64,000 nt of DNA, from assembly GCF_023016525.1 (NCBI RefSeq), contig NZ_JALKCG010000008.1, forward strand, positions 124,001 through 188,000, read 5' to 3'. The position numbers and the translations under genes were made by a program. How positions within the stretch are numbered: position 1 is the stretch's first letter; every line of letters starts with the position of its first letter. The notes below the pieces were generated by a model that saw only the letters and a list, made by a program, of their open reading frames with translations, made no database searches and had not been told where the DNA came from. This document shows, one piece after another, positions 9,441 through 17,647 of this stretch. This DNA is from Ancylobacter koreensis. GTDB taxonomy: Bacteria; Pseudomonadota; Alphaproteobacteria; Rhizobiales; Xanthobacteraceae.

Positions 9441-9905
9441 TCAGATACCGAAGATTCCGCGCGGGAGCTGGACGTTCAGCCAGTGGATGAAGATGAGGTA
9501 GATCAGGCCGTCGGTGACGAAGGCCGTCAGGAGGCTGGGCAGCAGCGGGCGCCCGAGCACGACAAGCAGCAGGAACAGCATCAGCGCGAGCGCCGCCGGG
9601 ATCATGCCGAGAAAGGGCGCGGCCACGACGAAGAGCCAGAGCGCCGCCAGCGCCAGCACCACGCGGCGGAACTCCTCCCGGCTCGGCAGGATCGGACCGT
9701 CCTCCAGCACGGGCTCGGCGCCGATGTCGAAGAGCATCAGCGTGGCGAGTATCAGGCCGGAAATGGCGACCCAGACCGGCGCGAAGCCGGAGGCGGGCGC
9801 ATAGCCGTCCCAGTAGACGAGGTCGATGCCGGCGAACAGCAGCCCGGCGTAGATCAGCAGCATGGCGAGCGCGATGTAGCGCGGCATTCCCGTTGCCAGT
9901 CGCAT
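9441..9905 (-). CDS. tctB: TTT transporter small membrane subunit TctB (system 1)
   Basis: A 154-residue protein with four predicted membrane helices (about residues 8-28, 40-57, 75-110 and 120-140), the usual TctB size and topology. TctB is the poorly conserved small subunit that pairs with TctA. The identity rests on topology and on its place between tctC and tctA. The start ATG at 9905 is close to a second possible start six codons in (MPRYIAL). Confidence 0.85.
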   Translation of the reverse strand: MRLATGMPRYIALAMLLIYAGLLFAGIDLVYWDGYAPASGFAPVWVAISGLILATLMLFDIGAEPVLEDGPILPSREEFRRVVLALAALWLFVVAAPFLGMIPAALALMLFLLLVVLGRPLLPSLLTAFVTDGLIYLIFIHWLNVQLPRGIFGI

Positions 9906-10020
9906 GGACGGTCTTCCTCTTTGCCAATGGGGCGCGCCGCCGCCGGCCGCGTGCCTTTTCTTAGGAGGTCAGGCAGGTCTTATGGTCACTAAGGTCTTGG
10001 GGTCAGGCAGGGCTTGATCC

Positions 10021-10044
10021 GACCGCCCGCCGGGGCGGACGGTC
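10021..10044 (-). terminator. Hairpin between tctC and tctB (system 1)
   Basis: A GC-rich inverted repeat: GACCGCCCGC, loop CGGG, GCGGACGGTC, 9 of 10 pairs matched. It begins 20 nt after the tctC stop codon. No U-tract follows, so full Rho-independent termination is unlikely. A role in partial termination or protection of the tctC message is inferred from the same arrangement in the other three TTT operons. Confidence 0.5.
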
Positions 10045-10063
10045 GGCAAGCTTCCCGGCCGGG

Positions 10064-11065
10064 CTACTGCTTGGACAGGCCCAGGGTGCGCAGAAGGGCG
10101 AGGTGGTCCTCGTAGATCTTCTTGAGCAGAACCTTGGTCTGCGCGCTGTCGGTGTATTCGCTGCGCAGATAGTTGTCGGCGATCATCTTCTTCCACTCGG
10201 GCGTCTGGACCATCTTGCCGAGCTTGTCGTCCCACCAGGCGACCACGGCGGGGTCGAGATTGGCGGCGCCCATCAGGCCCCAGGCCTGCCCCCACACCAC
10301 GTCGAAGCCCTGTTCGCGCGCGGTCGGAATGTCCTTCAGCTCGGCATCGGTGCGGCGCTTCTCGTTGAGCACGCCGAGGATGCGGGCCTTGCCGGCCTTC
10401 TGCAGCGGCAGCGCCTCGTCGATGGTGAGCACGATCATGTCGACATTGCCGCCCAGGAAGGCGGTCTGCGCCGAGCCGCCGCCGTCGAAGGGAATGTAGT
10501 TGATCTCGACGCCGCCGGCCTTCTGGATCAGGCCCGTCACCATGTAGTCGGTGGAGCCGACCTGCGCGCCGGCCTGCCGCACGCTGCGCGGCTTCTTCTT
10601 GGCGATCTCGACCAGCTCCTTGAAGCTCTTGGCCTCGAACTCCGGACGCACCGCGACCACGAGGTCGGCCTGCACGAACAGGGCGAGCGGGGTCAGCTTT
10701 TCGAAGGTGTTGGGCAGGCCCTGCGTGATCGGCGTGGTCAGCATGGGCTGGGCGATGGCGAGATAGGTGTTCTCGTCGCCGGCCTTGCCGAGCACGTAGT
10801 TGCTGGCCACCATCCACGAGCCGCCGGTGCGGTTCACGACGACGATCGGCGGTTCCTTGACGATGCCGGTCTGCTGCAGGACCTGCGCCATGCGGCGCAT
10901 CATGACGTCCGGCGTGCCGCCGGCGCTGGTGCCGACCGTGACCTCGATGGGTCCGGTCGGGGCGCGCGGCTCAACCGCGCCCGCCGGCAGAATACCGGAT
11001 GCGAGGCCGGCCGCCGCCGCGACACCGGCGAGAAGCAATCGACGCGAGAGATGGGTGGCAATCAT
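10064..11065 (-). CDS. tctC: TTT periplasmic receptor TctC (BUG family, system 1)
   Basis: A 333-residue extracytoplasmic binding protein of the Bordetella uptake gene family. The N-terminus HLSRRLLLAGVAAAAG is a signal sequence with twin arginines. The mature part has the family ligand-loop blocks SAGGTPDVMMRRM (about 45-57) and a VVNRTGGS loop. The start is firm, with an AGGAGG box 8 nt upstream of the ATG. It is the first transporter gene of operon 1 and has its own upstream box at 11091-11114. BUG proteins bind small carboxylates through water-mediated contacts; which one cannot be told. Confidence 0.92.
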   Translation of the reverse strand: MIATHLSRRLLLAGVAAAAGLASGILPAGAVEPRAPTGPIEVTVGTSAGGTPDVMMRRMAQVLQQTGIVKEPPIVVVNRTGGSWMVASNYVLGKAGDENTYLAIAQPMLTTPITQGLPNTFEKLTPLALFVQADLVVAVRPEFEAKSFKELVEIAKKKPRSVRQAGAQVGSTDYMVTGLIQKAGGVEINYIPFDGGGSAQTAFLGGNVDMIVLTIDEALPLQKAGKARILGVLNEKRRTDAELKDIPTAREQGFDVVWGQAWGLMGAANLDPAVVAWWDDKLGKMVQTPEWKKMIADNYLRSEYTDSAQTKVLLKKIYEDHLALLRTLGLSKQ

Positions 11066-11090
11066 TGGCGTCTCCTCCTTGGTTTTATCT

Positions 11091-11114
11091 TATAACGTCT
11101 TATGACGTTTTAAT
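11091..11114. promoter_or_regulatory. Candidate operator box before tctC (system 1)
   Basis: TATAACGTCTTATGACGTTT plus TAAT, AT-rich against a GC-rich background. It is identical at 22 of 24 positions to the box at 12577-12600. It contains two ACGT cores spaced 11 nt apart and lies 26-49 nt upstream of the tctC start codon, just before the ribosome-binding site. A CGTCAA (TTGACG on the coding strand) at 11139-11144 could be the -35 element. Binding by the operon's GntR/UTRA protein is inferred. Confidence 0.6.
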
Positions 11115-11179
11115 CTTGGTATCGGCTCCTGCGGCGCCCGTCAATCGGCGAAGCGGGTTCTCGCTCCGGTGCGGCGCGG

Positions 11180-12559
11180 TCAGGCGGCGGGGCGTGCCGG
11201 GCCGATCCAGACGGTCTTGATGTTGGTGAATTCGCGCAGCCCGTAGACGCTGAGCTCGCGGCCATAGCCCGAGCGCTTGATACCGCCGAAGGGCAGGCGC
11301 GGATCGGAAGCCACCTGCCCGTTTATGAACACGGCGCCGGCCTCGATCTCGCGGGCCAGCGCACGGGCGCGGGGAACATCGGCGGTCCACAGGGCGGCGC
11401 CGAGGCCGAATTCGGTCGCGTTGGCCAGTTCGATGGCCTCGTCGGCGTCGCGCGCCCGGATGATGGCGGCGACCGGGCCGAAGGTCTCCTCGCGGAACAC
11501 CGCCATGTCGGGGGTCACGTGGTCGAGCAGCGTCGGCGCGAAGAAGAAGCCCTCCCCGTCCACCGGCGCCCCGCCCCGGCGCAGCACGGCGCCGGCCGCC
11601 ATGGAGCGTTCGACCTGCCCGGCCAGATCGCGACGCAGATTGTCCCGCGCCATCGGCCCGACATGGACGGTGCGCTCGGACGGATCGCCCATCGTCAGGG
11701 CGTCCATCTCGGCCGTCATCGCCGCGACGAAGGCGTCCGCCACCGCCTCCTCCACGATGAAGCGCTTGGCGCAGACACAGCTCTGACCTGCATTATGGAA
11801 ACGCGCCTTCACCGCGAACGCCGCCGCTGTGGGAATGTCGGCATCGGCCAGCACGATGAAAGGGTCTGAACCGCCCAGCTCAAGAACCTGCTTCTTGAGC
11901 GCGCGGCCGGCCTGCGCGGCGACGAGGCTGCCCACCTCGGTGGAGCCGGTCAGCGTCAGCGCCGCGACGCGGGAATCCTCGATGAGCGCCGCGATCTTCG
12001 AATGATGGACGAGCAGGTTCGCCATCAGCCCTGCCGGGGCGCCCGCCTCGGCGAAGACCTGCTCGATGGCCTCGGCGCATTGCGGCACGTTGGAGGCGTG
12101 CTTCAGCAGCATGCCGTTGCCGGCCGCCAGCGCCGGCGCAGCGAAGCGAAAGAACTGCCAGAACGGGAAGTTCCACGGCATGATCGCCAGCAGCACGCCG
12201 AGCGGCTCGAACACGACGTAGCTGTCGCTGGCGAAGCTAGGGGCGCTTTCGGGCGCGAGGAACTCCTCGGCCTTGCCGGCATAGAACTCGCAGCACCAGG
12301 CGCATTTCAGGATTTCCGCCTCGGCCTCGCCGATGGGCTTGCCCATTTCCTGCGTGATCAGCGGCGCCCAGCGGGAGACGCCCTCGCGCAGCACGCTCGC
12401 GAGGCGCAGCAGCAGAGCCGCGCGCTCGGAGATGGGCGTGCGCTTCCAGCCCCGCTGCGCGGCGACCGCATCGCCCACACGCCGTTCAAGATCGGCCGGG
12501 GAAAGCTCGGCATAGCTGCGCAGCACGGCGCCGGTGGCGGGATTGACGGAATCGAACAT
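11180..12559 (-). CDS. NAD(P)-dependent aldehyde dehydrogenase (succinate-semialdehyde dehydrogenase-like)
   Basis: A 459-residue aldehyde dehydrogenase. Catalytic Glu227 sits in VLELGGSDPF and nucleophile Cys261 in AGQSCVCAKRF, with the cofactor block PWNFPFWQ near 128-135. Its length, the N-terminus SVNPATG and the C-terminal GIKRSGYGREL are those of the Sad/GabD-like succinate-semialdehyde group, shorter than most aldehyde dehydrogenases. It is the first gene of TTT operon 1, separated from tctC by 114 nt containing an operator-like box, so it may form its own transcript under the same control. The substrate could be any short semialdehyde. Confidence 0.88.
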   Translation of the reverse strand: MFDSVNPATGAVLRSYAELSPADLERRVGDAVAAQRGWKRTPISERAALLLRLASVLREGVSRWAPLITQEMGKPIGEAEAEILKCAWCCEFYAGKAEEFLAPESAPSFASDSYVVFEPLGVLLAIMPWNFPFWQFFRFAAPALAAGNGMLLKHASNVPQCAEAIEQVFAEAGAPAGLMANLLVHHSKIAALIEDSRVAALTLTGSTEVGSLVAAQAGRALKKQVLELGGSDPFIVLADADIPTAAAFAVKARFHNAGQSCVCAKRFIVEEAVADAFVAAMTAEMDALTMGDPSERTVHVGPMARDNLRRDLAGQVERSMAAGAVLRRGGAPVDGEGFFFAPTLLDHVTPDMAVFREETFGPVAAIIRARDADEAIELANATEFGLGAALWTADVPRARALAREIEAGAVFINGQVASDPRLPFGGIKRSGYGRELSVYGLREFTNIKTVWIGPARPAA

Positions 12560-12576
12560 GGAACGCCCCAGAAGAC

Positions 12577-12600
12577 TATAACGTCTTATAACGTTCTAAT
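12577..12600. promoter_or_regulatory. Candidate operator box before the aldehyde dehydrogenase gene
   Basis: TATAACGTCTTATAACGTTC plus TAAT, 22 of 24 bases identical to 11091-11114. It ends 17 nt before the start codon and overlaps where a -10 element would fall: TTGACT on the coding strand (12619-12614) with TAGAAC 15 nt downstream. The location suggests repression. The repeat is seen directly; the regulator is inferred. Confidence 0.6.
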
Positions 12601-12645
12601 ACGACCGCGACAAAGTCAACCCTCGGCAGCGAGGATCGAGGCCAT

Positions 12646-12675
12646 GGCAGGCGGGCGCCGGAACGCCCGCCTGCC
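12646..12675 (-). terminator. Perfect 12-bp hairpin at the end of TTT operon 2
   Basis: GGCAGGCGGGCG, loop CCGGAA, CGCCCGCCTGCC form a perfect 12-bp stem 3 nt after the stop of the ABM protein. No clear U-run follows. It marks the boundary between operon 2 and the promoter of operon 1. Confidence 0.65.
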
Positions 12676-12678
12676 GGG

Positions 12679-12975
12679 TCAGAAACGGCTGACCTCGGTT
12701 TCGTGCGTCACGGAGGGCGGCGCGGCGAAGAAGCCGCCGACGAGGCCGCGCCAGCCCTGGAAATCCTCCGACGAGCGGAAGTCGACCATGTGGTTTTCCA
12801 CCGTCTCCCACACGACGCGGAGCCGGTAGATGTTCGGCGTCTCGATGACCTTCTGCAGCGAGAGGCCGTGGCAGCCGCGCGCCCGCAGGAACAGCGGCGC
12901 CGCCTTGGCGACGGCGGCCTCGAATTCCGCCTCCGTGCCGGGCTGGATGGTGAGTTCGGCAACTTCCATGATCAT
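12679..12975 (-). CDS. Antibiotic-biosynthesis-monooxygenase (ABM) domain protein
   Basis: A 98-residue single-domain protein of the dimeric alpha-beta barrel (ferredoxin-like) superfamily. It follows the ABM pattern: N-terminal strand EVAELTIQPG, helix FEAAVAKAAPLF, the strand RARGCHGLSLQK, then VVWETVENHMVDFRSS and the WRGLVGGFF helix. Such proteins are small monooxygenases, or stress-type or accessory proteins, and the sequence does not decide. It is the last gene of operon 2, 21 nt after the Ldh dehydrogenase. A GGAGAG box lies before the ATG at 12975; an in-frame ATG two codons later is an equally possible start. Confidence 0.8.
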   Translation of the reverse strand: MIMEVAELTIQPGTEAEFEAAVAKAAPLFLRARGCHGLSLQKVIETPNIYRLRVVWETVENHMVDFRSSEDFQGWRGLVGGFFAAPPSVTHETEVSRF

Positions 12976-12996
12976 GATGGTTCTCTCCGTGACGGG

Positions 12997-14082
12997 TCAG
13001 GCGCCGAGCGGGGCGATGGCGAGCTGGCGGGCGAGGTCGTCGAGCTTTGCCAGCAATTCGTCGGGCAGCGGAATTCCTTCCTCCGCGCGGCGGCGGCGGC
13101 GTTCGGCGCGCTGTTCGCCGGGCAGGCGGATCGTGCCGAAGCCCGGCAGCGTCTCGCCGTCCTTCAGATCGGCGACGTGCCGCTCGACCTCGCGCTGGAA
13201 GAGCTCCAACGGCACGAAGCGGGAGATGTCGAGCGCGAGGATGAAGTGACCGGTATTGGTCACGCTGGCATTGTCGGCATTGAAGTCGATCACGTCCTTG
13301 CCGATGGCCGCCCCGTTCAGCGTGCCGGCCAGAAGGCTCAGCATCAAAGCGAGGCCGCTGCCCTTGTAGCCGCCGACCGGCAGCAGGATGCCCTGCTTGC
13401 TCTCGGCGGGATCGGTGATCGGCGCGCCCGTGTCGCGGTTGACCATCCAGCCTTCCGGCATCGGCTTGTCGAGCAGCACGTGCTTCTTGACCGTGCCGTA
13501 GGAGACCACCGTCGTCGCCATGTCGAGGATGAGCGGGCCCGAGGCGCCGCCGGGCACGCCGATGGCGAGCGGATTGGTGCCGAGCAGCATTTCCTTGCTG
13601 CCCCAGATCGCCATGTGATTGGCGCTGGCGACCGCGGAGTAGATGCCGATCATGCCGTGCGGAATCGGCATGGCGGCATAGATCGCGGCCGGGCCGGCAT
13701 GGTTCGAGTGATGCGCCCCGACCCAGCCGATGCCGTTCTCGCGCGCGATCTCGATGGCGGTCTCGGCCGCCCGGCTCATCACCAGATGGCCCATGGCGTT
13801 GTCGCCGTCGACCAGCGCCGTCGAAGCCGCCGAACGGTTGACCTTGATCGACGGCCGCACATTGGTGCCACCGGCCTTGATGCGCGCGATGTATTGCGGC
13901 AGGCGGAAGATGCCGTGCGCGTCGGCGCCGGTGAGGTCGGCTTCGACCATCAGCTTCGCGACGGTGGCCGCGTCTTCGGGCGGCAACCCGACCGCGACGA
14001 GCGCGCGGACGATGAAGTCGACCAGCACCGGGGCCGGCTGCGGGCCGTCCGCGCGGGCGGCCGGAAGGGGCGTCGCGCTCAT
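12997..14082 (-). CDS. Ldh-family 2-hydroxyacid dehydrogenase (second paralogue)
   Basis: A 361-residue paralogue of the protein at 5692-6786, with the same blocks: GADAHGIFRLPQYI, HHSNHAGPAAIY, SANHMAIWGS, GTNPLAIGVP and GGYKGSGLAL. The C-terminal segment is arginine-rich (RAERRRRRAEEG). The ATG at 14082 overlaps the cupin stop by one base (TGATG), which fixes the start and shows translational coupling. Two such dehydrogenases in neighbouring TTT operons suggest a duplicated transport-plus-dehydrogenase module with divergent substrates. Confidence 0.9.
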   Translation of the reverse strand: MSATPLPAARADGPQPAPVLVDFIVRALVAVGLPPEDAATVAKLMVEADLTGADAHGIFRLPQYIARIKAGGTNVRPSIKVNRSAASTALVDGDNAMGHLVMSRAAETAIEIARENGIGWVGAHHSNHAGPAAIYAAMPIPHGMIGIYSAVASANHMAIWGSKEMLLGTNPLAIGVPGGASGPLILDMATTVVSYGTVKKHVLLDKPMPEGWMVNRDTGAPITDPAESKQGILLPVGGYKGSGLALMLSLLAGTLNGAAIGKDVIDFNADNASVTNTGHFILALDISRFVPLELFQREVERHVADLKDGETLPGFGTIRLPGEQRAERRRRRAEEGIPLPDELLAKLDDLARQLAIAPLGA

Positions 14083-14498
14083 CACATCCTCTTCGCGTGC
14101 TCGGAGGCCACCGGGCGCGTCTCGCCGGTCTCCAGATTGGTGCGCGTCGCCTCGACGTCGGCATAGGTCCAGAAGATGCTCATCTCCTCGGTTTCCGAGG
14201 CGTTGATGAAGCGGTGCGGCGCGTTGGCGGGGATCCAGGTCGTGTCCATCGCCTTCAGCCGGTGCTCGGCGCCGTCGATGACGGCGATGGCGTCGCCCGA
14301 GAGCACCATCACGCTCTCCTCGCAATTATGGCTGTGCAGTGCGATCTTCGCGCCGGGCGAGAAGATGGTGATGCCGTTGATGAGGCTCTTCGCCCCGAGC
14401 CCGGGATGCACCAGCGGAATGGTGCGGGCGCCGTTGCCGCGGTCGGCGGGGCGGATCTCGTCGGGGCGCAGTATGGCTCCCTTGGGGTTGTCGGACAT
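14082..14498 (-). CDS. Cupin-domain protein
   Basis: A 138-residue single cupin. The metal-binding first motif is in ALHSHNCEESVMVLSG (about residues 53-68) and the second in NAPHRFINAS (about 91-100). Small cupins in catabolic operons act as isomerases, lyases, dioxygenases or sensors, and the sequence does not say which. It lies between the MFS gene and the Ldh dehydrogenase and is coupled to the latter by a one-base overlap. It starts 10 nt after the MFS stop. Confidence 0.85.
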   Translation of the reverse strand: MSDNPKGAILRPDEIRPADRGNGARTIPLVHPGLGAKSLINGITIFSPGAKIALHSHNCEESVMVLSGDAIAVIDGAEHRLKAMDTTWIPANAPHRFINASETEEMSIFWTYADVEATRTNLETGETRPVASEHAKRM

Positions 14499-14508
14499 GT
14501 CGTTCTCC

Positions 14509-15771
14509 CTATGAATCGGAAATGCGCACCGGCACCTCGGTGTGGGCGGAGCGGCGGCGCTCCTCGGCGATAAGCGGCGTCAGCAGCAGCGCCCCGGCAA
14601 GCGGAAACAGCGCGAGCAGGACGAACGCGACCGGCCAGGAAAAGGCCGTCACCGCAAGCCCGAATCCGACGCCGGCCCCGGCGCTGACGATGCGCATGAT
14701 GGTACCCTGAAGCCCCAACGCCTGCCCTGAGCGGGCATAACCCGCCATCTCCGCCGTGGCGGTGAAGGCGAGGCCGTTCCAGGACAGGGTGAAGATGCCG
14801 GCCAGCAGCAGCGCCGCGACCAGCGGCATGGTCGGGCCGTTGGCAAGCAGCGCCGTCGAGCCGAGCAGCAGGACCAGCACGAAGCCGTGCAGGCGCATCT
14901 GCGGCACACGTTCGCCGGTGCGGTCGGACAGCCGGCCGGCGATGACGCGCGCCGCGCCGCCGCCGATCTGGATCAAGGCGAAAGCGGTCGCCGCCGCCGC
15001 CAGCGAGAAGCCGCGATATTCGGTGAGGAAGATCGCCGTGAACGAGCCGACGGCCGTCTGCGCGCAGGAGAACAGGCCGGCGCACAGCGCCAGCCTCCAC
15101 AGCGGCCGGTCGCGCAGCGGCGACGGCAGGCCCGCCGCGCGCGGCGCCTCGACCCGGTGCGGCGGCGGCAGCAGGCCGATGGCGGCGACGATGGCTCCGA
15201 ACATGAAGAAGACACCGAGGGTGACGAAGGCCCCTCGCACCCCCCATTGGGTGGCGGCGAAGGGAAGCGCCATGGCCGCCAGCGCGCCACCGAGCGTGAC
15301 CGACATCTGCCGTATGCCCAGCGCCAGCCCGCGCTCGCGGCGGGAGAACCACGCCATCACCGAACGGCCCGACGCGGAGATGGTGACGGCGCTGAGCCCG
15401 CCGGCCAGGAACAGCAGCGCGCCGACCGCGAGAACGGAATCGGCGAAGCCCGCGAGCACCATCAGCAGCCCGGCCGTGCCGAGCCCGACGCCGCTGACCA
15501 GACGCTCGCCGAAGCGGTCGGTCGCCAGCCCGCACAGGATCATCATCGACATGGTGCCGATATTGGCGGCGGCGAGCACCAGCCCGGTCTGCGCCAGCGA
15601 CAGCTCGAAGCCCGAGCGCAGCAGCGGCCCGATGGAGGGAAGCCCGTGATGCAGCGAGGACATCGACGCCTGCGAGAGGACGCCGGCGCCGAGGACGACC
15701 CATTTCAGATTGGACGCCGGCCCGGAAGAAGATCCGGCCGGCGGCTCCGGGCGGGCGGCACGCATGTTCAC
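14509..15771 (-). CDS. MFS transporter
   Basis: A 420-residue major facilitator with about twelve membrane helices. The cytosolic loop 2-3 motif GLATDRFGERL (about residues 81-91) and its repeat in the second half, GRLSDRTGERV (about 275-285), are clear. The first 25 residues are a proline-rich soluble tail. The family exchanges or co-transports small solutes, and this member is closest in style to monocarboxylate/oxalate-type carriers. A second transporter inside a TTT operon is unusual: it could export a product or import a related acid. Confidence 0.9.
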   Translation of the reverse strand: MNMRAARPEPPAGSSSGPASNLKWVVLGAGVLSQASMSSLHHGLPSIGPLLRSGFELSLAQTGLVLAAANIGTMSMMILCGLATDRFGERLVSGVGLGTAGLLMVLAGFADSVLAVGALLFLAGGLSAVTISASGRSVMAWFSRRERGLALGIRQMSVTLGGALAAMALPFAATQWGVRGAFVTLGVFFMFGAIVAAIGLLPPPHRVEAPRAAGLPSPLRDRPLWRLALCAGLFSCAQTAVGSFTAIFLTEYRGFSLAAAATAFALIQIGGGAARVIAGRLSDRTGERVPQMRLHGFVLVLLLGSTALLANGPTMPLVAALLLAGIFTLSWNGLAFTATAEMAGYARSGQALGLQGTIMRIVSAGAGVGFGLAVTAFSWPVAFVLLALFPLAGALLLTPLIAEERRRSAHTEVPVRISDS

Positions 15772-15775
15772 GGCC

Positions 15776-16633
15776 TCACGACCTCCGCCTGGAACGGCCG
15801 CCCGGCGTGCCGGCCTTGCGCGGCGGAGCCGCCGTGTCCGCAGGCACCGCCCCCTTCGCCCTGCCCTCCTCTGGCCGGGGATCGAGCGTTTCGAGCCGCA
15901 GCGGATTCTCCAGCAGGCGGAATTTCGTGTTCACCACGAGTTCGAAGGAGCGCTTGTAGTGCTCGACCAGCAGGCGGCAGGCCTCGTCGGCGTTGCGGGC
16001 GAGGCAGGCGTCGAGAATGTCCTTGTGCTCCTGTACCAGCGTGGTGCGCAACGGCGAGCTCATCGCGGAAATCGAGCGGCGGCGCGCGCGGTAGCGGGTG
16101 AGCTGCTCGTAGAGCTTGCGGCAGAAGCCGATCAGCCAGTCGTTGCGGCAGGCCTCCAGCAGGGCGAAATGGAATTCCTGATGGGCGCTCGACCAGGCCG
16201 GCGTCAGCAGATAGTCGCCCGCATCCGTCGAGGCGGCCTTGGAGAGCCGGTAGAAGGCAATGACGATCCGCTCCTCCCACGCCGTATCGCCATGGAGGAT
16301 GGACAGGCGTAGCGCCGTCTCCTCCAGCACCAGCCGCACATTGGTGATCTCCAGCAACTCGGCCTCGTCGAGGTCGGCGACGAAGAAGCCCTTCTGCTCG
16401 TGCTTGCGGACGAGGCCGTCGGCGCAGAGACGATTGAGCGCGTCGCGCAGCGGGCTGAGACCGATGCCGTAGGCGGCGTGCAGGTCGGCGACCAGCAGCT
16501 TGCGGCCCGGCTCCAGGCTGCCGTTCATGATGTCGGTATAGACCTGATCATAGGCCAGCGCGGCCAGCGAAGCCGGCTTGACCGCCTTCAGGGGGACGAT
16601 GTTTTCCGCACCGGTGTCGGGTTTGCGCGCCAT
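15776..16633 (-). CDS. GntR-family regulator with FCD effector domain
   Basis: A 285-residue FadR-subgroup regulator. The winged helix (about residues 25-90) carries LSPLRDALNRLCADGLV and the wing KGFFVADL. The all-helical FCD domain (about 95-230) shows the metal-binding residues of the subgroup, including a histidine in AHQEFHFALLEAC and one in LVQEHKDIL. The basic tail is low complexity. It sits inside TTT operon 2 between the MFS and GTPase genes, so it is the candidate regulator of that operon. A palindrome at 20814-20825 is its most likely site in view. Confidence 0.9.
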   Translation of the reverse strand: MARKPDTGAENIVPLKAVKPASLAALAYDQVYTDIMNGSLEPGRKLLVADLHAAYGIGLSPLRDALNRLCADGLVRKHEQKGFFVADLDEAELLEITNVRLVLEETALRLSILHGDTAWEERIVIAFYRLSKAASTDAGDYLLTPAWSSAHQEFHFALLEACRNDWLIGFCRKLYEQLTRYRARRRSISAMSSPLRTTLVQEHKDILDACLARNADEACRLLVEHYKRSFELVVNTKFRLLENPLRLETLDPRPEEGRAKGAVPADTAAPPRKAGTPGGRSRRRS

Positions 16634-16635
16634 GT

Positions 16636-17643
16636 CTATCTGCCGTTCTCGACCCCTGCGGGGTGTCCCGTCACGATGGCTTCGAACGACCGCCCCACGA
16701 CGTCAACCGGCATGTTGCGGGTGATCACCACGAGGCGCGACAGGGGGCGGGCCGTGGGCCACGAATCGAGAGGCTCCGGCCACCCGAAGAGCGGGCCGAC
16801 GCCGTGGATCACCACAGGCCCGGCCGCGCCTTCGAGGTTCAGCAGCGCCTTCATCCGGATGAGATTCGGCGCCCGCAGCGAATAGAGCAGATCCAGCCAG
16901 TCGCGCAGCTTCGCCCAGCCCAGCGGCTCCTCGACCTCCCGCGACCAGGTGGCGACCCCGCGATGGCGCGCGGCGGCTCCCCCCTGCCGCAGCCGGTAGG
17001 CGCGCGGCGGCGCCGGCGGCACGGGTTCGGGCGCCAGCAGCGAGGCGATGTCGAGCGCGCCCGGATCGAGGATCGCGACCCGGGCGGCCGGGTTCATGCC
17101 GCGCAGGCTGTCGGCCAGCGCGTTCACGATGTTGGCGTCGACGATGTCCGCCTTGGTGATCAGGCAGAGATCCGCCTGGGCGATCTGCGCCACCGCTTCG
17201 TCGCAGGTGCGGATATGCTCGGGACCCAGCACGCCGTCGACGGTGACGATGACCTTGGCCAGCCGCACCGGGCGGGGCGTGCCGGAAAGCCGCCGAAGCT
17301 CCGCGACCACGGGAGCGGGATCGGCGAGCCCCGTCGTCTCGACGATGATGCGCGAAAAGGCCGGTATCTCCCCGTTCCCCGCGCGGACGAAGAGTTCGCC
17401 TATGGTGTCCGTGAGGTCGCCGCGTATCGAGCAGCACACGCAGCCATTCTCCAGCAGCAGCGTGTTCTCCACGGCGCTGCGGACGAAGAGCTGGTCGAGC
17501 CCGATCTCGCCGAACTCGTTGATGATGAGCGCGGTGTCGGCAAGGGCGGGCTCGTTCAGCAGCCGGCGGATCAGGCTCGTCTTGCCGCTGCCGAGGAAGC
17601 CCGACAGCAGGAAGACCTCCACCGTGTCGTCGCCGGCCGCCAT
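16636..17643 (-). CDS. CobW/G3E-family GTP-dependent metallochaperone
   Basis: A 335-residue G3E GTPase. The P-loop is GFLGSGKT (15-22), the metal-binding CxCC motif is GCVCC (C68, C70, C71), and the guanine-specificity motif is TKAD (162-165). A C-terminal CobW domain covers about 235-330. These proteins load Zn, Co or other metals into client enzymes. It lies only 4 nt from tctA and 2 nt from the GntR gene, so it belongs to the operon. A client is not obvious: the metal-dependent cupin and amidohydrolase nearby are possible, but this is inference. Confidence 0.9.
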   Translation of the reverse strand: MAAGDDTVEVFLLSGFLGSGKTSLIRRLLNEPALADTALIINEFGEIGLDQLFVRSAVENTLLLENGCVCCSIRGDLTDTIGELFVRAGNGEIPAFSRIIVETTGLADPAPVVAELRRLSGTPRPVRLAKVIVTVDGVLGPEHIRTCDEAVAQIAQADLCLITKADIVDANIVNALADSLRGMNPAARVAILDPGALDIASLLAPEPVPPAPPRAYRLRQGGAAARHRGVATWSREVEEPLGWAKLRDWLDLLYSLRAPNLIRMKALLNLEGAAGPVVIHGVGPLFGWPEPLDSWPTARPLSRLVVITRNMPVDVVGRSFEAIVTGHPAGVENGR

Positions 17644-17647
17644 CGCC

